A DNA stretch of 11,314 nt from Baffinella frigidus (lineage: Eukaryota; Cryptophyceae; Cryptomonadales; Baffinellaceae): contig MU646364.1 in assembly GCA_026770585.1 (NCBI GenBank), forward strand, positions 662,747-674,060, read 5' to 3'. Position numbers and translations under genes: made by a program. The stretch's first letter is position 1, and each line of letters opens with the position of its first letter. The notes beneath the pieces are model-generated. The model was given only the letters and a program-made list of their open reading frames with translations. It ran no database searches and was not told where the DNA came from. Shown in pieces: positions 6,138 through 11,314 of this stretch.

Positions 6138-8460
6138 ATAAACCCTAAACCCTAAACTCTAAACTCTACACCCTAAGGCCTGAAACCTGAACCCTGAAGG
6201 CTCAACCTTTAAGCACAAACCCTAAAAACTAAAAACTAAACCCCAGACCCTAAACCCTAAAGCCAAAACCCTGAAACCTAATCACGCAACCCTGAATCCT
6301 GAACCCCAAACCCTTAACTCGTAACCCTAAATCCTAAACCAAAAAAAGAAAACTCTGAACCCTGTGTCCCAAAACCCAAACGCTAAACCCAAAACCATGG
6401 ACCATGAACCCTCACCTCCAAACCAAAAAAAACATCCAACCTAACCCGCAAACCCCGACCCATGAATCCTGAGCCCTGAATCCTCATCAATCAACCCCAA
6501 ACCCTGAACCCTGAGCCCTTCACCCTAAAGCATAAACCCTGAACCCTAAACCTCAAACCCTACACCATAAACCCTAAATAAACCCTAAATCCTAAACCCT
6601 AAGCCATGAACACTAAATCCTCAACCCTAAACCCTCAATTATGATTCCACACCCCTGAACCCAAAACTCTCAACCCTAACCCCCATACCATGAGCCCATA
6701 AACCCTCCACCCTCAACCCCAAACCAAACTCTCTTTAGGTCCTTTAGGTTCTTCGAGCTCCCAACATAGGCGGACACTGGAACTTGTTCTGCAGAAAGAC
6801 CATGCTTCCTTTCGGATCACATTCAGCTAAACGCTCAACCCTAAACCTTGAAGCCTGAACCCTGAACCCTAAAGCCTGAAATCTAAACCTTACGCCCTGT
6901 ATCCTGAACCCTGAACCATCTACACCAAACCCCACACACCAAACCCTAAACCCTGAAGCCCAAATCATAAGCCCTGAACCCCAAACCCTGAACCCTGAAC
7001 CCTAAAACCTGAACCCTGAACCCTGAAAACGAAATCCTCAACCCTTAACCTGAAAACCCTAAATCCTAAACGCTGAACACTTAACCCTAAACCCTAAACC
7101 TTACACCCTAAACCCTAAACACCAAACCCTAACCCCTAAACCCTAACCCTGAACCTCATATCAAAACCCCTGAACTTCAAACCATGAGCCCTGAACCCTG
7201 AACCCTCATCCCTAAACCCTCAACCCTAAACTCTAAACACTGAACAATAAACCCTAAACCTCAAACCCTAAACCCTGAACCCAACCCTCAACCCTGAACT
7301 CTGAAACCAGAACCGTAAACCCGTAACCGCAAACCTTAAACCCTTAACCTTGAAACCTAAAACCTAAACCTTCAACACCAAAGCATGAACCCTGAAATCC
7401 ATACCAAACCATGGACTCTACACCCTAAACCCCAAACTCGAAACACTCAACCCTGAACACAAAACTCTGAACCCCATCCCCTGAACAATAACCCGTAAAC
7501 CCTAAACATAAATCCTAAAACCTAAACCCAACCCAACGCCTAAACCATAAAGCCTGAACCATAAACCCTAAACACCCTTAACCCCTCAACCCTTAACCCT
7601 AAAACCTGAACCTAAACCCTAAAACCTGAACTCTACATCCTAAGCCCTCAACCCTCAACCCTCAACACTTGACCCTCAACCCTGAATTATGATTCCAAAA
7701 CTCTGAACCCGAAACTTTACACCCGAACCTCCATACCATAGACCATTAAACCCAAAACCCTCAACCCTCAACCCCAAACCGAAAACCCTAAACCCTAAAC
7801 CCTAAACCCTGAAACCTAAATCCTAAACCCTAGAGCCTATGCCTTAACCTGACACCCTAAATCCTGAACCCTGAACCATCAACACCAAACCCCACACCCC
7901 AAACTCTAAACCCTGAACCTCACACCATGAGCCCTAAACCCCAAATCCTGAACCCTACGCACTAAACCCCAAACCCTCAACCCTAAATCCTAAACCCTAA
8001 ACCCTAAACCCAAAACTCTAAACCCTTAACTCTAACCACAAAACCTTTAGGTTTAGAAACCCCAGATCATAAACCATAAAACCGAACCCTAAACACTCAA
8101 CACTAATTTCTAAAACCTTCTAAAACCTAAAGCCTCAACCCTCAATCCTCAACCCTGAACCTTTAACCCCAAACTAAATCCTGTAAACCCCAAACTCTGA
8201 ATCCTAAACCCGGAACCCCAGACTCTTAAACCCGGACCCAAAACGCTGAACCCCAAACCCAAAACTCTAAATCCTGTACCCTAAAACCCAACCCCTCGAC
8301 CCTAAACCCTAAATCCTATACCCTACACCCTCAACTCTTGTCTCTGAACCTGGTCACTTGAACCCAAAGCCCTGAACGGTGCTGTCTCCAAACTCTGAAC
8401 CATGAACCCTGGACCTCAATCCCTTCACCTAATCACTGAACCCTGCACCCCAAACCCTGA
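6138..8460 (-). repeat. Interstitial telomere-like array C (CCCTAAA on +)
   Basis: About 2.3 kb of degenerate CCCTAAA, CCCTGAA, CCCTCAA and ACCATAA-type units, with the G-rich strand on -. It is interrupted at 6734-6821 by a dispersed repeat, and contains short non-repeat patches near 8040 and 8344-8440. Unit-sized open frames in it are by-products of the period. Polarity is opposite to arrays A and B. The level of variation indicates an old, non-maintained array. Confidence 0.85.
6734..6821 (-). repeat. 88-bp dispersed repeat, copy 1
   Basis: Matches 9439-9526 in inverted orientation with eight mismatches over 88 bp and no gaps. It sits inside array C, and one end carries CCTAAAGGACCTAAA-type sequence. 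Both copies are open in one frame (CDPKGSM...CPPMLG), but the substitutions change many residues, so a protein role is not supported. Confidence 0.8.
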
Positions 8461-8628
8461 TCTCTCTTACCCTAAACCCCGCAGCCCAAGGCCCGCAACA
8501 ACCCAACACGGGATTCCGGTTGGCGCGCAATTCTGAAGGGGTCTCAACCCGAGACCCCTTGCAGGTCAAGGATGGGATATTTTGTGGGTGATCCTTCTCC
8601 ATGACGGTGCTTCCTCCAAACTCTGAAC
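8376..8628. repeat. 25-bp direct repeat at array/insert boundary
   Basis: 8376-8400 and 8604-8628 (ACGGTGCT, two different bases, then CTCCAAACTCTGAAC) differ at two positions. The second copy is the junction between the mirrored unique insert and telomere-like repeats. The first is a stray extra copy 228 bp away, outside the inverted-repeat arm. Confidence 0.7.
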
Positions 8629-9166
8629 CCTCAACCCCAAACCTCAAACCCTCATCCCTCAACCCTGATCCCTGAACCCGAAACCCTAAATCAAAAGAGA
8701 CAGAAGGCAACTTTATTGAGACGAACGCGAAAACACGATAGTGTCAAGCTTCTCCAGAGGGCACGAGAGGTGCTTGGGCTGTGCGGGGCACTAGCCCGAG
8801 AACCCCGAGGGGTGCAGGCAAAGAGGAAATTCGTTATTACACCATCTCGCTCCTTTTCCTTTTGGTGTAAAACAAGGGCAGAGATAACTTTCCCATGTGT
8901 AAAATGGTCAAATATCGTGTTCAAAACGGACGTGACACGGGGTTCTGGGACACGACCGACATATTTTAGTCAACCCCCCCTGATTCGCTTGGACCACTCT
9001 GAAGCAAGCGGGAAGGGCAAGGTTTGCGACGGAAGGTTGCGAGAAGGAGCAAGACACAAAGATGATGGACGGCATCGCGGACAGGCTGCTGGCAGTGGTT
9101 GGCGGAGCGGCGACGGTGGGGGCGATGTATGCCGCGGTGCACGTGTTCGGCACCAGCCTTGGGATC
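8442..9166 (-). repeat. Large inverted repeat, right arm (725 bp)
   Basis: Inverted copy of 4856-5603, about 99% identical apart from two gaps. Going outward it holds a few telomere-like units, the unique insert (8478-8615), another telomere-like block (to 8692), the upstream region of the gene, and its first 35 codons. The match ends at GATC (9163-9166), after which the sequence is unrelated to the rest of the gene. Confidence 0.9.
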
Positions 9167-9331
9167 TCTTCGGCCGCACTACCTGTGTCTGAGTCGTGCA
9201 CTCAGATGCACTGCCCCCCAGGTAGCAGCAGCTCTGACACGCAAGGTGTCAAGGAGGGGGGGTGCTTCTGTTTGCTGATCTTGTCGCGGTGGGCTGGTCG
9301 GCCGTCGGGGCAACTAAGGCGAAAAGTCTGA
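9062..9331 (+). pseudogene. 5' fragment of the methyltransferase-like gene, chimeric frame
   Basis: The first 35 codons (MMDGIADRLL... to TSLGI) are identical to the full gene at 4960-4856, including the first hydrophobic segment. At 9167 the sequence leaves the gene. The frame stays open for 54 more residues of unrelated, serine/cysteine-containing sequence and stops at 9331. Everything needed for the enzyme family, including the HP-x-Y and EE...FG motifs, is missing, so enzymatic function is not possible. The upstream region is also copied, so transcription of a short chimeric message is conceivable. I treat it as a truncated duplicate. Confidence 0.7.
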
Positions 9332-9438
9332 TTCCTCCTGTCTCTCCCTTTCCTCGCACACATCAAACCAAATCTCGGCCACTGAGAGCAACGGAGAAAG
9401 CGCTCCATGCTTGCGATCCTCTGTACAGGGGGGCCTCA
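9167..9438. other. Unique sequence beyond the duplication breakpoint
   Basis: No homology to the left side was found. A small hairpin TGACAC...GTGTCA lies at 9235-9251. Apart from the tail of the chimeric frame, no coding signal is seen. Confidence 0.5.
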
Positions 9439-9526
9439 TGTGATCCGAAAGGAAGCATGGCCTCTGTACAGAACCAGTTTCGGTGTCCGCCTATGTTGGG
9501 AGCTCAAAGAACCTAAAGGACCTAAA
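9439..9526 (+). repeat. 88-bp dispersed repeat, copy 2
   Basis: Inverted match (80 of 88) to 6734-6821. It ends in ACCTAAAGGACCTAAA only 10 bp before the TA-flanked element at 9537. A related GGACCTAAAAGACCTAAAGG string occurs at 10388-10407. Confidence 0.8.
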
Positions 9527-9536
9527 TGCTCCAGTA

Positions 9537-9911
9537 CAGGGGTATCTCGTTCTCAAGGAACCGGAGATCTGAAAACGCCCGCCCTCCGTTCTTTAATTAT
9601 TAAGGAACTTCGTAGAAACGCCCGCCCCCCGTTCCTTAATTATTAAGGAACGTTTTGCTCGAAACGTGAAGTACCGCAGCAAATTTTGGATTTTTTCAGG
9701 GTTTTGAGGTCCCTACCACCGATCTTTGAGAGTCTCGAGGTTCCTACCGCTCATCCTCCCAAAGACTTGACGAAATTCGACCTTCCGTTTCTTGTTTATT
9801 GAGAAACTCAGTGGGAACGCCCGCCCTCCGTTCCTTATCTATCAAGGAACTCAGACACCAAAAACGCCCTGTTCCTTATGGCGACCGTTCCTTATAGTTG
9901 AGGTACCCTAG
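9537..9911. mobile_element. TA-flanked element with internal palindromic tandem units
   Basis: Ends CAGGGGTATCTCGTTCTCAA (left) and, inverted, CTAGGGTACCTCAACTATAA (right) are family termini. TA lies on both sides (9535-9536 and 9912-9913). Inside are about five units near 45 bp built on GAAAACGCCCGCCCTCCG followed by GTTCCTTAAT-T-ATTAAGGAAC, a near-perfect palindrome (9588-9608 with one change, 9631-9651 perfect). The same units, more diverged, fill 986-1215. It is 375 bp with no transposase. Confidence 0.7.
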
Positions 9912-10660
9912 TATCATAAATTAGTGAGGTGAAGATGTATGCAAGTGGAGAGGCATTCCTAGGTGGCTCATTCTGGGCTACTTGTGATTCTTGGCTACTT
10001 ATGACCACCAAGTGGGTTTCGCAGGCGGTCCACTCTCGGACACCTTTGCGAAATGTTGATATGTGCAACAGGTTGGGAGCCTCGAAAGTCCCAACCGGCC
10101 AGTCAGTAAGGGTGGTAAGCTACCTGAGTTTGGTTGTTGCTGGGCACTTGGAGCGGTGATATCAAGGAGATGGTTGCTACTGGCCACACGCCTCACAGGA
10201 AGCCCCCCTCGTGTTTCTGTCCCTCCTCCGATGCTCATCCGACGAGTTCCAGTCCAGGCCACCATTCAGATTTTTAGTTTGGCAAACTATTTTTTATTAG
10301 TTTGGAAAAACTGGCACTTTTGGAATCTTCATCCTGAGGCTTGCACCATCAATTCTGAAGCTTGATTCATCCATTCTGAAGCCTGAAGGACCTAAAAGAC
10401 CTAAAGGTACCTCTATCCCAGGAGCCGGGGACCTTCATCCTGAAGCTTTGAGCCTCCATCTTGAAGCCCCCTCCAAACTGGCACAAAAACTGGCACCCCG
10501 CCTCCTGCCCAGTCTCAGTTTTTGACCAAAAAACACCTAGTTATTAGACTGGTTCTTGGGTTCTCATCGGTCAAACTAGTTTTGAAAGGACAGCCTTAAG
10601 GGGACACCAGATGCCTTCTCTCTCCTCAGCTCTTAGACAATGTGAGGTGTATGTATTGAC
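9912..10660. other. Intergenic region with degenerate short repeats
   Basis: No gene is recognised. It contains the direct words GGCTACTTRTGA (9976-9987 and 9993-10004), a palindrome TAGTTTG-G-CAAACTA (10275-10289), several AAACTGGCAC words (near 10308, 10476 and 10488), and at 10328-10471 about five degenerate copies of a roughly 20-bp CATCCATTCTGAAGCYTGA-like unit. Open frames at 9929-10159 and 10063-10365 show no domain. Confidence 0.5.
10328..10471. repeat. Degenerate CATCCATTCTGAAGC repeats
   Basis: Units near 10330, 10348, 10369, 10434 and 10456 share CATCC(ATT)CTGAAGCYT with substitutions. They are interrupted by GGACCTAAAAGACCTAAAGG (10388-10407), which links them to the end of the 88-bp dispersed repeat. 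Confidence 0.5.
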
Positions 10661-10663
10661 GTG

Positions 10664-11065
10664 ATGATGCACCGCGTGTTGGCGAACGCCTGGGCACTCA
10701 CGGCGCGACAAGTGGACCGCGCAGCAAGTGGCCCACTCGCAAGTTTCTGGCGTGCCAGCGCACGCTACAGTACAACGCCCTGCTGAAACCAACCCTCCAG
10801 CGCCACCAGGCGCAGCATGGCACCAGATACCACGCTCTCCGCCTCCCAGACCCGAAGACCACCTCCAAACGATCAAGATGAAAATGTCGAAGGACCACCT
10901 TCAAACCAGCCGCATCGGGATGACCCGGAATCACGCGTAACCCCGAAAAGGCAGACGCCCAGCTCGTCCAGACACCGTGAACCGCCCCCAAATGTCCATT
11001 TTTTTCGCACACCACACGCCACCACCGCTGCCCTTACCCAACGCCAGACTCCCCGCCTGGCGTGA
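10664..11065 (+). pseudogene. Possible coding frame with one internal TGA
   Basis: From ATGATG at 10664 a frame runs 40 codons to a TGA at 10784-10786, then stays open in the same frame to a TGA stop at 11063-11065. The first 36 residues (MMHRVLANAW...ASARYSTTP) are rich in Ala, Arg and Ser with a single Asp, and end ARYSTTP, resembling an organelle-targeting presequence. The rest is hydrophilic and Pro/Arg/Ser-rich with no known domain. Overlapping frames exist on the other strand, and GC-rich DNA gives such frames by chance. A first exon with a donor before the TGA, a broken gene, or noise are all possible. Confidence 0.2.
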
Positions 11066-11095
11066 ACCTACATGTACTATGATGGTGACGGGGGC

Positions 11096-11314
11096 ATGCT
11101 CCTACTCAAGCCGCCGCCTACCACCGCCCCTCCTCCCGTGCCTCCCCCCCCAGCCTCGCCGGGGCGCGCGTCGGGCACGCGCGGTGGGGGGGCGGCAGCG
11201 CTCTTCTGCTTCGCCGCTGCCTGCTTCCCCCCGTCCCCGACGGACGCCAACGCGTCCTCCCCCCCCTGCACACCCGGCGCCGCAGGCGGGCGAGAGGGCG
11301 CCCCCGCCCCTGCC
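11096..11314 (+). CDS. Open low-complexity frame running off the window
   Basis: A frame from ATG 11096 (MLLLKPPPTT...) is open to the window edge. It encodes a Pro-rich then Ala/Gly/Cys-rich sequence including a short hydrophobic stretch (AAALFCFAAACF). Composition is driven by very GC-rich DNA with C-runs, and a second frame from ATG 11082 is open to the edge as well. It may be the start of a gene or pure chance; no family is recognised. Confidence 0.15.
   Translation, partial: MLLLKPPPTTAPPPVPPPPASPGRASGTRGGGAAALFCFAAACFPPSPTDANASSPPCTPGAAGGREGAPAPA

Noticed and set aside
6744-6968. Open frame on - within array C
   Set aside because: Repetitive GFRVWCVGF-like translation of the telomere-like heptamers.
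6138-8460. Regularly repeated array considered as CRISPR or minisatellite
   Set aside because: The unit is about 7 bp with continuous drift and no spacers. The motif is plainly telomere-type and the window is eukaryotic.
1-11314. tRNA, rRNA or other structured RNA genes
   Set aside because: No tRNA B-box-like GGTTCRANTCC with a partner A-box and no rRNA-like blocks were noticed by eye. A covariance-model search would be needed to be sure.

Overview
The window looks nuclear and eukaryotic, and subtelomeric in character. It has about 3.3 kb of degenerate telomere-like repeats built on the TTTAGGG/TTCAGGG heptamer (CCCTAAA/CCCTGAA on the other strand), one gene that only makes sense with two spliceosomal introns, GC-rich intergenic DNA with G/C homopolymers, and small inverted-repeat elements. 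No bacterial operon, rRNA or tRNA is visible. TTTAGGG-type telomeres are known in plants, many algae and some other protists. Together with the GC-rich coding sequence, an alga or related protist is the likeliest source, but the species cannot be named from the sequence.

Layout. 1-2300: G15 and GT-rich start, then a cluster of small non-autonomous elements (167-283, about 281-718, 730-955, 986-1215, 1714-1876, 2176-2299). Their ends resemble CAGGGGTAYCT and most are flanked by TA. A relative with internal tandem units lies at 9537-9911. 2300-3350: GC-rich, no supportable gene. 3351-3846: telomere-like array, G-rich on +. 3841-4960 (-): a three-exon gene for a 224-residue polytopic membrane protein of the ICMT/PEMT-like methyltransferase type, whose stop codon lies in the first telomere-like unit. 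5355-5902: more G-rich + strand array with unique inserts. 5901-6137: non-repeat spacer. 6138-8460: a long array of opposite polarity (C-rich on +). 8442-9166: an inverted, about 99% identical copy of 4856-5603, carrying the gene's upstream region and first 35 codons, then breaking off at a GATC. 9537-9911: the TA-flanked element. 9912-11314: intergenic sequence, degenerate short repeats, and low-confidence open frames at the right edge.

Main interpretation. The + strand reads (TTTAGGG)n - spacer - (CCCTAAA)n, flanked by inverted copies of the same segment. This is the geometry expected from a head-to-head telomere fusion or a fold-back (sister-chromatid type) event that later decayed. The inner parts are asymmetric and a second small inverted repeat is offset, so the history was not one clean fusion. 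An assembly artefact at the GATC junction must also be excluded. The only convincing functional gene is the methyltransferase-like gene. The right-hand copy is a 5' fragment fused to unrelated sequence.
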